A stretch of DNA of 64,000 nucleotides from Sweltsa coloradensis (taxonomy: Eukaryota; Arthropoda; Insecta; Plecoptera; Chloroperlidae), in the NCBI GenBank assembly GCA_024449915.1, contig JAMZAV010003219.1, positions 1 through 64,000 on the forward strand. The letters run 5' to 3'. Shown here one piece after another: positions 22,743 to 35,859 of the stretch (positions are counted from its first letter, which is position 1; each line of letters begins with the position of its first letter). The notes below the pieces were generated by a model. It did not search any database. It saw only the letters and a list, made by a program, of their open reading frames with translations, and was not told the origin of the DNA. Both the position numbers and the translations under genes were made by a program.

Positions 22743-25700
22743 ATGGCATCCCTAGAAGCGACGACATTGGTAAAACAAAATGGAAGTTTCAAGGTCATGG
22801 CCTTCGTCGTGAAGCTGGTCTACTGGCAAGGTAGGTGCAACAAATTTACACTCGAGCAAACAGATTATGACAGTGTACCACTTCTGTGGTGTTTAATAAT
22901 ACTCAATTCACTATGCATCCGACAACGAATCATCATTATTATTAAAAGTAGTAGTACTATTTAAAGGCACAAACATCCAGTGACTATTCGACAACGAAGA
23001 TGGTCAACAAATTATTACAAAAAATTGGTTTTCTCACCAATCTCCCCTAACCAAATGACGACAAAGAAGTCGACGACCCAGACATGTGAACCCACAACCC
23101 TCCTCCCTACCTGTGGCTGCACCTGTCAGGCATGGAGCCTGATGTTCCTACACGACCAAGTATTGACTGGGGCACATGACAACAGTTGACGTCCTTTTAC
23201 ACCAAAAAAACTCAAGACAACTTGAACAACCCATTCCCATCTCGATCTTCAGATCTACCTGCAATACTTCAGTTCGTGGTTGGCACACCTGCTTATGACA
23301 ATTCGTATTCTTCTTCCAGGTCTGTGGTACGAAGACCCCGAGCCCGACCTTGACTACTACCTGCAATACTACAGCCCGTGGTTTGCACGCCTGCTATTGA
23401 AGTATCGCGTCTTGCGTCTAACTGTACACTATTTTAACAATCTCCAAACCCAATCAAATATGTTTGGTATGATACTTCTTACGACATTCATTTTCCCCAT
23501 GGGAATGGTCATGTTCTGGGAGAATAAAAAAGTTGTTGTCCAGAACTGCTACTTTTTAATTCCAACCGCAGTCATCTTGTCTGGATACGCGACTATGTTA
23601 TTTCAGAAGGAAAATATAAAAGTGTTCTATGATTCAATGACTAAAATTGCAAGAGTGAGTTTAGATAACATTGAAGAAGCGAAGATCATGCGTAAAACGG
23701 ATTTGTTTTGTCACAGTTTAACCAAATACCTTCACATGGCGGTTCTTCCTGTAATTTGCGTGGCCTTGACTACGTTACATATCTTCTATTTGGTACCTTA
23801 CAGGAAGATGATGATAAGGTAGGTGCTGTTAACATAATATAATATATTAAATATATCAAATTAAATTATAATCAAAAATAAGATGACCCCTAACTGGCAC
23901 AAGCAATATTTTAGCCACTGAACTACGAGGAAAAGACATTTTACTTTTTTGATCTTTGATTCTTTGATCATAAAATCAGACTAGATTGTGTAGTGCTGCA
24001 ATGAGTCTCTTCAGTCAAACCGATTACCTTAATATCGTCTTCCGTGACACCTCCCTCTTCCCTTATAGTTATATTCTCACATAGAAATGTTGCTTACTTA
24101 TGTTAAACCTAAATTTATTTTAGGTATTTAGAAACAAAATTTTTTTTAAAAAAAGAAAGAAAGAAAAGAAATCAGTCAATATAAACATGGTACTACCAAT
24201 ATTGTGGAATTTGTACAGTGCGTGACGTCACCACTCGTGACGTTGTTGGATGCCTACTGAACTGCGCTACCGATCGACTCGACTGAATGCTACAGCTTCA
24301 CTGCCTGCCCGCCCATTTAATACCATCGGGCACCATCGGGCAAAGTGTTTGATCTAAGTACAGAACGTTAGGAATAGCTTCCATCTTTCTCTTTGTATGA
24401 CACACTTCACTAAATTAATAAAAACAAAAAAACAAAAAATAGACGTGGAAACTCCCCCCAAACCATTTCCCATACTGGCTCTGACCAGCATGGGATTTTA
24501 TTCCCTATCTCCTAGGCTAGATTGGCGCATTATGACCTAACGGTTGACGCGCCCTTAAACTTAATGAATCAAATCAAATGTCTTAAATGACTCGAGTTTC
24601 TTCTCCAGTCAGTCACAAACATCACACCACGAGACCCCTGCCACAATCTTAACCCCGTGTTATTGATGTTTCCAGGGAATGGTACCCTTTCAACGTATTT
24701 CACACTCCGTACTACGAAATCGTCGTCACCATAAGAACTTTACAAACAATGATATTCCATATAAACGGTATAACTTTAATATCCGTTGTCACCAGTGTTC
24801 TCATTCATATAAGTACATTTTTTAAGATTGTCATAAACAAAATTCAAAATATGAAACCCAATTTAATCAAGGTAGTTAAGGGAAAGAGGGTGAAGGCATC
24901 AGGTCACGGAAAGGCTAAAATGGACACACTCGGTGCTGGTGAACCCAGGAGGGAGGGTCCCAGGCTACGTCGGATGAGAGCCGCTAAGCCGTCGATCTAT
25001 GTGAGGGGGGTGACACGTCATCAGCTGGTAGGACGCAGCCACCGGGTTCCTATCAACCGGCGGAGGGTCGAGCAAGTACAGCACTTGACTAGAGAGCCGG
25101 CATCTGATCGTCTTCTCCCCCGTCCAGACAAACAGACCGCGAGCCGACCCGACCCTGTGGGACGCCGAGCCTGCCTGGCCGAGGTGTTGGACAGAGCCCG
25201 CCGGATGAGGGACGAGGAGGATCACGTAGCTGCTGACGAGCTGGACAGAGAGATGGTCAAGGAACTCTCGGTGATCATTGAGCTGCACGCCAAGGTTCTG
25301 AGGTAAGACAAGCTATAATACCAAGCTTACTAAATAGTACCCTTTTGTTTTAAAATATGTGCGTTATTTTCTTATGAAAAACCCCTGTCTAGGCCTGGGG
25401 TAAAATTTGACGATCGCACGAGGCAATGACTGAGAAACACATAATATGCAACTACCTCCTTGTAAACATCAGATAAAAAGTAAATGAGTATGTAAAGCTA
25501 GGGGCGAACACCGGCTGCCCTAGACAACGGGCACATCCCCCCTTACCTCCTCTTGCCTGTGACTCGATCTGTCCAGCACGGGTCTGTCACATCTTCTAGT
25601 ACAGAGTTACGCATTTTGACTTAACAGTTGATGCTCCCTAAACCAAATAAACCAAACTCAAACAGTTAAAAGTCTGAGAAGTATGCTGGTATATCTAGGA

Positions 25701-28700
25701 TATCAAATATTATTAATGTATGTCTTCTTTATAGAATGGCAAGAGATCTTGCGACGTACATCGACTATTACATCGTGGTCTTGTTCGCCGTCAACATCGT
25801 TACCTTGGCGGTGACTGCCTTGTTCTTCACAACTGTGAGTCAAAGAATGAATGCTCAGATTGTATCGCACGCTTCGGGCTGTGTTGAGCAGACTAAAATT
25901 GCTCCGTCAGGTTTATCCGATTCCAGAAACACCTGGCCGTCTGGTTGATAGGGTGTCCCTGTCCGGGTACTATTCCAAGGTCATCGAGGTAGGCCGGTCG
26001 ATAAGAGTGCTGCGCAATTAGCAAAATAGCTATTCGCTCGGCCGGGAAGAATCCGACGTTCATGAAACTTTACATAGCTGTCAATAAAGCTTGCATGTCC
26101 AGTCGTAGATCATTGAAATTTTATGTAAATCGGCTAGAATCTACGAATGGTAAATTTTGGACTTTTTATTAAAATCCAAAATCCTGAAAATCTTTTCTTT
26201 TTTAAAAGCAATTTTTGTAGTGTTGATGTGAAGCCCTATATTTCCATATACGAGACAAACAACTACCCAAATGTTCAAATATCTGTGGTGTCACTTGTCA
26301 GTCAGCCGAGCAAACAGGAATTTACTCAAGCGCGGTTTTGAAACACGTGTCCACCTGTTCACCATATCACCCTGCGTGAAGTGGATGCAACTATTTGTAG
26401 TGCGTGTGTTATAGTTCAAACTTTCCGTTTTGTTTTGCATCACCCCCACACGATATTTCGCGAGTCACCGCTGTTTCTGTTTAAGAGTGCACCCATTTCG
26501 TTTATTTCTTCCTCCATAGAAACCTGTTCTGCTGATGAGAAGACGCATAACAATCGGGTCTCTACCCCGTCTGGGAGTCGAATGGTCCTCCACCAATGAA
26601 AAAGACGAGAAAAGAGGCAAAGCTTATCTCGCAAATATCAGCTTGTACGTAGAGAACTATGTTACTCCCGGAAACTTCTCTTCGTTCAAACCCAACCTAT
26701 GCACCCTATGTCTCATCAAAACTAACTGAAAACAAGCCGATTGTGTTGCAACTTTTAAACGACAATCATTTCCTACATATTCGTGCCCCAGGAAAATGTG
26801 TAGACACACAGTTACGAAAAGGAGACCTTCTCAAATACAAGCTGGCACCAATCTTGCTGCTTGAGTTGCAATTGCCTTGAGAGTCCATGAGGTTTAAAAC
26901 TGTCCATACCGGCGAGTGAGGGTTGCGGATGACAGATAATGGGAATGGTTTCCATATTGTACACAATATCACAATCTTCCTTTCAGTTTGATCAATGCCA
27001 GGGTTTTATCTGGATAGGAACTAGGAACAAAAGTGTGGATGTGATGTTAGTTTATTGAGGACATCTCGCCTCCACTTTCCACAACGACCTCCCCGACAAC
27101 GACGACAATGACGATGACAAAGACGACATAGGCATGAGAAGCTTACCCTCTCCTCCCAATTCAAACTATTCAAGTAGCCCATTACGACCTTAAAGAACGC
27201 AAACTATCAAAATCATGTCTATGTTAACAGGTTGATAAATTCGGTCCCAATGAGCTGGTGTTCCTGGTCTACTCGCTGGAGGTTGTGTCGTTGTACTTGA
27301 TGCACAACTACATGGCTAACGTCATCACGACAGAGGTAACGTACGCGACAGTATTATTGTCAAATGACAGTAATTAAAGTAATTTGTAACCGTAAACAAT
27401 AAATTGTGCTATTATTTTTACTGTCATCTTCATCTTTACTATCAGCATCATCATTCATTGTTGCCACGCCTTACTCTGTGTGGGTCGGCATTCAAGACAG
27501 CCCTCTACATAATATCCCCAGCCACCACTCTTCAGTCTTCCCTCTCCGCCACATTCTTCTCTCCTCTTTGCTGTTCCACATCTCGCCTCACACGATCCTG
27601 CTCTACTTCTTCCTACCCACAACCTTCCTTGCTGCCCTGCTCTGTACCTTACCAATTTCATTGTTTCGCAATTAAAATTCTTAGACAGGATCCTAAATCA
27701 TATTCCTTTATACTCATACTCTGGTCTGTCAAGCTTGTGCTTGTGTGTTAGTTCCCTGCCCGCCTGTGGCTGGTACTGTCCCGCACGAGCGCTTGTCCTC
27801 GAATCTTATATATTATTACGGTGGTAGTACGCAATACTCGCCATTCCTATTATATTGTTCACCATGTCTTGATATTTGTGCCCCAGAGCCTGGCGGTCGG
27901 TGAAGCCATCTACTTTACCGACTGGACCGGAGCCTCGCCGACCTTCAAGAAGTCCATGCTGATCTTGATGACTCGAACCAACGTCCCCGTGGTGTTCAAA
28001 CCAACTGGCCTCGACCCTCTCTCGCTCAAGCTGTTCTCAGAGGTGAGAGATCCACTAGCTCTGATCAAATACTTATTTGAAGTCACTTTTCAAAAGTTTA
28101 GTTATTCTTTCTTTTAAAAGAGTATTGTAAACATCAAAAAGATAAAAGCTACCAAAATTTCTAATCAAGTTACTTTTTAGAAGAAAAAAATATGGGCTAG
28201 CATAAGTGGATGAGCAAAGCAAAGACTTCAATTAAACTTTCGTTTTGTTTTTTTTTTACTTACGTAACCTCAAGAAAAATAGTTCGGGTGTTTTGTTTTT
28301 GTTAGATTTTTTTGTTTGTTCGCTCTCTACCGGGCAAACGGCATATGCGATCTTGATGAAAATTGGAGGGGACCTTCAAAATCTCTGAACTTAGACCTGC
28401 CACGTTTTGGGTATAATCGATCAAATATTTCTTATGATTATCGTACTTATACGATTTTTTTCAATTTTTAATGAGATATATATTTTCGTGATATTTGGCA
28501 AACGGTTACTCCGATATTGATTTAACTTTATGTGAACGTTTAAAATCACTGAAATTATATATGTTATGATTTAAGAGACATTTGAAAAATATTTCTTATA
28601 GAAATCGAACTTTTACGATTTTTTTCACAGTTTTTAATACGATATTTTCGTGATATTTGGGCCGATTCTGATCAAACAGGTGGGGCTACAACGTTCATAT

Positions 28701-29352
28701 TTTACATTGACATAAAGATTATGGTGATGTAGTGTCTCTTGAAAGGAAACGATGAAAAAGTTGGTCAAAATTCATAGAAATAAAGGTTTTAATATAAGAC
28801 TTTTACAGGTGTATAATTTGCAAGTAATATCAAGTAACTATAGAAAAAGTAATGAGATTCCACTTAAAAACGTAATCATTAGGCAGAAGTATTCCAAAAC
28901 AGCTCATCCATCAACGCGACTGGAAAACGCGTTCGCGAAGCGGCCTAGTAGAATTATTTATTTATATACAATGTTTGTTATTTTGTGAAGGATAATTTCT
29001 AATTTTTCTTAAATCATAAAATCCCTTTTATGGGTAATATCATATTATTATAGATGCTGCTTCATTACCCCGTCTGAGGCCGGGACAGAATTTGGTCCAG
29101 AGAAAAGAGACAAAGTCCGTAGCGCAACAATCAGTTAGTAAGTACGTAGAGGAGTAGATAACTCTCCGAAACTAGAGGAGTTGTCGTCGAGGACCATCCA
29201 CGTCCCCTCGACGACTTCCCCGACGTCGACGACGACCAAATTGACCACACGGCCGATGACAAAGACACAGTTAGCATACTGAAGTTGTTCTTCTGTTTCA
29301 GGTCACGCTTCGAGCCTACAAGATGATGTCGACACTGAACTCGTTCGTATAG
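22743..29352 (+). CDS. Odorant receptor (7tm_6 family), copy 3, seven exons, 541 aa
   Basis: Predicted odorant-gated membrane channel subunit. Exons: 22743-22830, 23320-23818, 24676-25302, 25735-25834, 27231-27335, 27887-28042 and 29302-29352. Every exon equals its counterpart in copy 1 in length and phase, giving 541 aa with no frame break. All introns use GT-AG, including intron 3 (AGGTAAGA), where copy 1 has GC. Seven hydrophobic segments, EWYPFN after TM3, KELSVIIELHAKVLR before TM5, and the SLAVGEAIYFTDW/PLSLKLF C-terminal region support the family. The IL2 insert has Arg-rich and acidic blocks (RRMRDEEDHVAADELDRE). Upstream of exon 2 lies a short false copy of the exon start (23251-23290) with its own acceptor, which could allow mis-splicing. 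This is the best candidate for a functional gene of the array. Confidence 0.88.
28195..28950. mobile_element. ACTAGG-type inverted-repeat element in intron 6 of copy 3
   Basis: Copy 2 lacks this stretch at the same site, so its borders are clear. The left end reads ctagcataagtggatgagc and the right end, in reverse complement, reads CTAGGCCGCTTCGCGAACGC followed by GTTGATGGATGAGC. The interior has repeated blocks (gatattttcgtgatatttgg; tctctaccgggcaaacgg) shared with elements near 51400, 52200, 55370 and 60550. No protein was recognised. Confidence 0.65.
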
Positions 29353-29989
29353 TGAGGTGACTAACTTACGTCCAGTCTTTACTGACCTTGCTTGTGGCTG
29401 GATCACGACCAGTACAAACTATTGAATGACAAACCCGCATTTCAAGGAACCGATTACTTGTATGGAGTCGTGGGATGAAGAGATTATGCGAATTGACTAG
29501 AATATCAGTGCAACTCAAGTGTTTGGCCAAGGAACCCGATGTAGATTTGATATTCCTTGATCTTCATTTTTGTTAGCCCATTCGCTTCCTGGATAAACTT
29601 TGGTCTAGAGCGTCCTCTGTTAAGGTTATAGTCGAAAAGATTCAACATTTCACCAACTTCAGCCGTAAGTTGTTTACTCCTCGAATCTAGAAATGTCTTT
29701 TAGCCCTTTAGTGGTCGTCAGGAACCTCCGGCGAGTGCGTAGAGATTTAAAGGAGCATGCACTTGGAGTTGCTTAGTATGTACATCTCGCACGAAGCCAG
29801 CTCAAGCTCTAACTTGTTTGAGTGAAATTACCCTCCTTGCTGACTGATGGACAGTCAGGAGTGAAGGGGCGTCTTTAAGAAATAGCTGTGTTAGAGTTGG
29901 TGGACTTTAGATTAACGAGTACTGCAGAATTTGCGACAGACGTACACCTAATAACTCAATGCATGTGCCTTCCCCTCTCCTTGACGACC

Positions 29990-30140
29990 TCCCTGATGAC
30001 GACGAACAAAATAATGACAAGGACGACAATGGCAAGAGAAGCCCCCCTTTTCTCTCTATGCAAGTAATTGGATGTGTCCAGCATGGGTCTGTCCTCCGCC
30101 CACCCTGCATTATAACCAAGCAGTTAACGCGCCCCAAAAC
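29990..30140 (+). repeat. RF1 repeat, partial
   Basis: Contains the ccttgacgacctccctgatg block, GAC repeats and gtccagcatgggtctgtcc. It explains the short open frames on both strands here. Bases 29500-29990 hold nothing I can name. Confidence 0.6.
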
Positions 30141-30414
30141 ATCTTTTATTCGACGCCTTGAAATACTTACATAACTATAATTTATTATAACTTAATGACT
30201 GTCTGAGGTAGCTCATGCATAACGTGCGAGATTCTGCTTTGGAAGCAGGTCCGCTGGAACAACGAACTCGTAATGTTTGCACTTGAAGTATTATTACGAT
30301 GTTATAAAAACGTTACTACACATAATGGAGGTTCACTAAAATTGGCTTTACGATCGAAGCCATCAAGTGGCTAATTTATTTAATTGTATTAAAAATCGAT
30401 AAAATAAAAATCTT

Positions 30415-30480
30415 AGTCGACCGGGGAACGAACCCGGTCTCCCACTTAACAGCTCGTGGACCGAGAAATACATCATGGTT
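30415..30480 (-). repeat. tRNA-like SINE fragment
   Basis: In reverse complement there is a B-box-like segment GGGTTCGTTCCCC preceded by GGGAGACC, the T-arm of a tRNA. The D-arm half is too diverged to call a tRNA. Confidence 0.4.
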
Positions 30481-30759
30481 GGAAGATTGAGAAGAAATTC
30501 TTGTAAAATCGTTTTTATAATTGATTCATTTGTGTAGCTTTACTTCTCTCTTATTGTAATTTGCTATTCGAGACGATAAGGAGTGACAGATGAGGGTGAA
30601 AAAACATCCCTCATAAGGGATTTGAGCCTACGTTCTTCTAGAGTCATACGTTTTGGAATCGTGAGAGCCGTACATTACTCATTCACTGTGTGCCTGTCAG
30701 AGGATCGAGCCTGCGACTATACTGAGCTGGAGTCTTATATATAATATAATTTTTGTAGG

Positions 30760-30900
30760 AATCCCTTCCCAGCCCAGGGTGCAATTCTTACCCCTCTTCA
30801 GCAGGTGTAACTAGGTATTTTGCGGATAGGACAATAATGTGAAGGGATGTCCGAGAACTCAATCCCTTGCATTCTCAGTCTTGGGTCACTGCTTGCCGAG
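30760..30900 (+). repeat. RF2 repeat copy
   Basis: The block cagggtgcaattcttacccc, then ggacaataatgtgaagggatgtccgag, recurs at about 57725-57845 and in reverse at 62250-62300. A 71-codon frame at 30847-31062 starts inside this repeat, so I do not call it a gene. Confidence 0.55.
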
Positions 30901-31729
30901 GTGGAAGCCTCAAGGCTGGTGACCTATGGCCGGAAGAAGGTTCTCGTGCGTATCTTCATTGTTGATTGTCTGTTGTTCTTCTCAATCTGTCTGATCTACC
31001 TCCGGCCTGCTTTCTGTATCCCTGATCCTTTCATGGCCGGATGTGATGCTGGACCCGGTTAATAAAACACACATTTCAAATATTAAAAATAAAATTAATT
31101 AGCTCTATGGCCTATTTGAATGGAAATATGAAGTTTATTGAGTTATTGAGCAACAAAAGTCATCTATAAACACACTCACCATCAAAGTCAGTACTTTTCT
31201 CCGGAGTCGGCGAAGTTTCTACCAGGGTCTCCTTATCTTCGACCAGAAAGTCACGCATACTGTTTTCGGTCTAGTTTTGGGGTTGGGACCCTCGTCATAA
31301 ATTTACGCACACGAATAAAAGCATTGATCTGAAAGAAACAATCATAAACATTAATTATTGAGTGTAGTATTTCCATCTTAATGAATAGGTCATTCAAGTG
31401 GCTCGAAATCAGTTACTGTCGGATGATCAGTTCATCCAGTGTGACAGTGCCAAGTATATGTTTTTATATCGGAGGAAAAATTATTATAATGTAAAAGTTG
31501 CACTTTTAATCACATCCAGCGGAATTATTACCTCACAAATTAATGTCACAATATTTCCTTGTCAAATGCTAAAGGTAACATTCGTCGACCTCAATTTTAA
31601 ATCAGTTATGTAAGTGCGTGGGTAGTTTATTAGACAAGATAAATTATGAATAAAACATGAAACGTGTTGTATGTAATGTGGACTTGCGTTACGCATTGAG
31701 CACATTTTACACCCATCATGTCATCAGTC

Positions 31730-31793
31730 CACTGCCTCCTAGATGCTATTCGTGTCTCCTCGTTGAGCCACGAGTAGCATCTAGGAGGCAGTG
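31730..31793. mobile_element. 64-bp MITE consisting almost only of inverted repeats
   Basis: The arms are 31730-31754 (CACTGCCTCCTAGATGCTA..) and 31769-31793, complementary over 25 bases with one mismatch, around a 14-base loop. CATCAGTC occurs directly on both sides (31722-31729 and 31794-31801), an 8-bp target duplication. TSD length and CACTG..CAGTG ends fit a hAT-type element. As RNA it would fold to a hairpin of precursor-microRNA proportions. Confidence 0.75.
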
Positions 31794-32634
31794 CATCAGT
31801 CACACGTGTTTCACCACGTGGGCAGCGTTATCACCTCTACAGGACGTTCACAACATTATGAGAATATGTAATTTGACACAAAAATATTTCGTCGTTATGT
31901 TACAATTCCCCCCCCCCCCAAAAAAAAAAAAAAATACAAAACATTATTCAGAACTTCAGCTGAAACACACAAACTAGGCCTATATGATGCAATCGCCTTT
32001 TGTTTTTATAAAATATAATATATTTGTATTGTTTCTTGTTTCACATACTAATAAAAAAAAGTTATAACATTTTTTTTTTTTTTTTTTACAAATTTTGAAC
32101 ACAAATTATGAATTGTATTTAAAATAAATACGATTTTGGAAGAAAGCAAGTACACGATGTCCATAACACCTTCTTTCAGGAGTGTATATAAAAAATATAA
32201 TCGAACAAAAGAGTGTTAATAGGTGCAGTTAAAATACAGGAAGTCCGCACGGCGCAGACATAATACGAACTTTAAGATATTAGGATACGGATTCCCTTGT
32301 GAAACTAGGAGAGTGGGCGTCGATCATGCCTGAAAACATTTCATGAGATTTATTATAATTATAACTAAGTCTTATAGTACGTCCTTTATTTGGAAAGTGA
32401 TGCTGATTCAAGCCTGCCAAGATTGAGAAGTTACATCACACCTACGACAGCAATATTTGAGAATATATTACTAGTGAATGTAGCCTGCAGCTGCGGAAAA
32501 CGTACCAAAGGTCGGATAAAATCCTATAGTGTGGGCCATAACATCACAACTCTCAAGTGATCAATGTTATGTATACAGTGTCTGCAAATAAAATATATCG
32601 TGCATGCTAAACATTTCTCATTGACTGAACCTTG

Positions 32635-32840
32635 TTTGGCCCCGACAATGGCTCTGCCACTCGTGCAAGGCGAGAAAAGAGGCAAGTCCACATCTAGCAA
32701 ACATCATCTAGTACTATACACAAACTACTAAAGGCGAGCTCTGGCCGTCGAGGTGAGAACCTCCCCTGCCTGCGGCTGATCTGTCCTCCCTAGGCTAGAG
32801 TGGCGCATTATGACCTAATGGTTGGCGCGCCTTAAAACAA
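32635..32840 (+). repeat. RF1 repeat copy
   Basis: Left block (gcccc..aatggctctgcc), aaaggcgagctctggc, cctgcggctgatctgtcc and the tail taggctagagtggcgcatta. The internal GAC-rich part is shortened. Confidence 0.65.
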
Positions 32841-32943
32841 ATAATCACAAAATACCAATGCAAACCCTGAGTGAATGGTTAATTACTCGGGTGTGTTGTG
32901 ATTGGCTGATACAGGTCGCCCTCGAACTACTCGCGCCTGCGCT

Positions 32944-34350
32944 CTTGCGCGGAGTCGGCCAGGCTTAGGCCACGCGTCTGCGCTTGCGCGGGAAGCGCTA
33001 TCTGTACATGGGTCGGCGTACGCGTACGTTGCACAGCCATCTATAGTGTGACAATTTAAGAAGCTCGAGTTCAGGGGGCCAATTGCTTTTCCCGCGAAAA
33101 TTGTTAACCCTAAAATGAAGTTGGGCTAACTTTTTTTGACAGTTAATTTACCTACCTTTCAAAAATACTCATTTGTCAAATTTTCATCCATTCCTTATTA
33201 CGAATAGAACATTTTAACACTGAATGACAAATTAAACATTACATTTTTTGCAGAAAAAATAAACGTAAGTACAGAGTGCGGCCGCCAATCCACCATCAAA
33301 TTATTCAAAGTCAAATTTACAAACCAACCTAAAACTACATTCTTTAACCCCAAACTCAATCCTATTTTACACTGCTGCAACATTTTAGCTCAACCCAAAT
33401 TTACTCGACTCGGGCTGAAATTTGTATACTGCACTCGATTTACTACCGTCTTTAAATATCTCTTTTATATCAGTATGTTTTACATTTGTTTGAATAATTT
33501 GGTTGTGTATTAAAGCCAAGTGCACAATTTGATCATGAGGTATGCAGTGGTGCTGTAGTAGAAGAGGGGTTACTTGCTCCTTCTCCCCTGCAAAATCAAG
33601 GGGGGCAAGACTATCGTTTGTAAGAGCATCGTTGAATTTTGAAGTGAATTTTTTTGTAAACTTGCAAGATGTGTACCGTATTTTCAGTTTTATACTTATA
33701 TTATCGACCAAAGCACACTAAAGTCTATTAAAATGCCACCATTTGCAATGATAAAAATAAAACCTGGGCCTATGCACCCCAGACCCGCACTAGCTGGGTA
33801 AAGAAATTTCATATTGCCGCCCCCCCCCCCCTTCTAGAATGCACTTCTGGCACCACTGGGCACAAGGTAAACTGTAGGCCTAGCCCTCTATTTTATTTTT
33901 AATTTAAAAAATGTTTTGCTAAAAATTAATATTGTATTTTTTACACTCCTTTTTATAATTGCATTTGTATGTATAGGCCAAACCAAGCCAAACTATGAGG
34001 TAAATGATATGCACAACATATGATGTTGTATTATGTACAGAATATGTACAGGCACACTGGTGAATAAATATTCTGAAAATTTTAATTCTTATCATGTAAA
34101 GCATTTTCTCTCATTTTCTACATATAATTCATACATGTATCAAAGATTAGTCATGCATGTATTATATTTCCCTGCGGACCATTTCATTCGAATGGGATTT
34201 CAAAGAAACTAGAAATATCATATGGTTGTGGATATCTTCCTTATAGAGATCTTTGGAGAAAATAGGCTGCGTACGCCGACCCATGTACAGATAGCGCTTC
34301 CCCGCTTGCGCGGAGTCGGCCAGGCTTAGGCCACGCGTCTGCGCTTGCGC
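32944..34350. mobile_element. Probable DNA transposon with GC-rich ends
   Basis: A 33-base segment at 32991-33023 recurs inverted at 34269-34301, while the adjacent 46-base terminal segment recurs in direct orientation (32944-32989 and 34305-34350). The ends are strikingly GC-rich in an AT-rich background. The interior has a 108-codon frame on the - strand (33385-33711) whose product I do not recognise; a decayed transposase fragment is possible but unproven. Confidence 0.5.
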
Positions 34351-34359
34351 AAAGTGCGT

Positions 34360-35786
34360 GCACGCGTGAACAGTTACCTCACGATAATTACTGATTATTC
34401 GATGAAATATCGCAAATCTTTCTCACGAATACAGTTCACGAGCCATTGTTTGAGTTTTTATCCACCAGAGCGAGCATTGATAAGTAATAATTTCATTCCA
34501 TGTTATATATGTATTATTTTACCTAATAACTTTTCTTTTTCCTAGAATTTGTTTTATTATTCTTCCATCATTAGGCCTCTTTCTCAACAATAACTTTTTT
34601 ACAAGCGAAATATTTCATAATTATAGTTTACAACTAGTAACTTATATAACTAACTGAGATACAATAATATATTATTCAATTAATTAGCTATCACAATTCA
34701 CAATTATACGCTCACACTCTTATAATATAAATTTAATTGAATTTCCGTGTCCGGATCAAATACGTCCAGCCCAAAAACCAGCGGCATTCTTGGCCCTCTC
34801 ATTTTCCTGTATTAAATCGTCTTGATTTCAGCAATTCCCCATCGCTGGGCAGACTAGAAGGTGAGAAGGGTCTTGTCTGTCTCCACACTCGCAGTGACAA
34901 AAATTAAAATTAGAAATTAAAAGACCTTCTTCTAAATAAAGATTAATTATTTAAAATGATACCTTTATGGTCATATTTTCACAAATTTACTTCTTGTTTT
35001 CACACTTCTTTCATAGCTTACTTCATTTTCCCTTCACTATGGCTTTGGTAAAAAAAAAACTATATATTCCGTATATAGGCAAATGCAGCCTGCATCTATT
35101 TCCCACGAAAAATAAAAATTCTAATAAATCATTGAAATTTGATACAAAAAGTTCAACTTCAACAAAAAAACTTCAACTTTGTTTGTTAATGCATTTGTTA
35201 TTCATATTTGATTTTATGTGTTTGTGTTTTATGTTAATATTATGTATTATATGTCCTATGTATGTACAATGTACGTCTCAGTGGACTGCAATAAATAAAT
35301 AAACTATTTAATTAATAAATAAATAGGAAACTTATTTTAGTATTTAGCTTGGTAAGGTTCGATTTTCTAAACACAAACAAAAGTCTTATTTTTGAAGATG
35401 TGTTGTTATTATTATTGTGCGGATTAGAGTACGTGAACAAAAACATGATTTTCTTGACAACAACATTTCCTTGTACGATTCTGTATCGTTTATTTTTGTT
35501 AATTTATGCAAGTAGTTTTTTTATGATATAATCTTTAATTCGTGTTTTAAATGTGTCAAGATGTGTTGAACTATGTATCTGGTGGGTGGGGGAAAGGGTT
35601 GAATACCTCGTTACTGATCTTAAGCTTGTTGAACCCAGATAAAAACTTAATAGTGTGTTAGAGTATTTACTATATTTCTGTTCACTTTTTCACATAAAGT
35701 TTAAATAAAAGTTGAACCATTAATTTAGTATGATTTATATATACTCAACAATCACATCAAATAAATATTTAGAAAAGGTTTGTCAT
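34360..35786. other. AT-rich spacer, no gene seen
   Basis: Short frames here carry no domain. A stretch ending in gtggactgcaataaataaataa near 35280-35310 looks like a non-LTR retrotransposon 3' end with a TAAA tail. Confidence 0.4.
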
Positions 35787-35850
35787 ACGACCCCGGTGGC
35801 TCAATTGGTAACAACCTGGGGTGCTGGGTTCGATCCTCAGTCGGGGCAGA
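35787..35850 (+). repeat. tRNA-derived SINE head
   Basis: A-box-like TGGCTCAATTGG, then B-box GGTTCGATCC about 30 bases on, and five potential acceptor pairs (CCCCG with CGGGG). The anticodon arm is missing, so this is a SINE-type tRNA relic rather than a tRNA gene. Confidence 0.6.
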
Positions 35851-35859
35851 TTTTTACGA

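Larger units (their letters stand above)
21290..29500 (+). repeat. Tandem duplication unit 3
   Basis: Aligns with unit 2 (12350-20700) from the cggcttggctgcggcacc block through the 3' flank after the stop codon. It contains the intact receptor copy 3. An insertion of about 750 bp in its intron 6 (28195-28950) is absent from unit 2. Confidence 0.85.

Noticed and set aside
24965..25288. Antisense 107-codon open frame conserved in receptor exon 3 of copies 2 and 3 (part in copy 1)
   Set aside because: It lies fully opposite a GC-rich coding exon whose copies are nearly identical, so conservation follows from the sense strand. No motif, promoter or splice logic supports it.
33385..33711. 108-codon - strand frame as a host gene
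   Set aside because: It lies between the paired GC-rich ends of a transposon-like segment and has no recognisable domain; at most an element-encoded relic.
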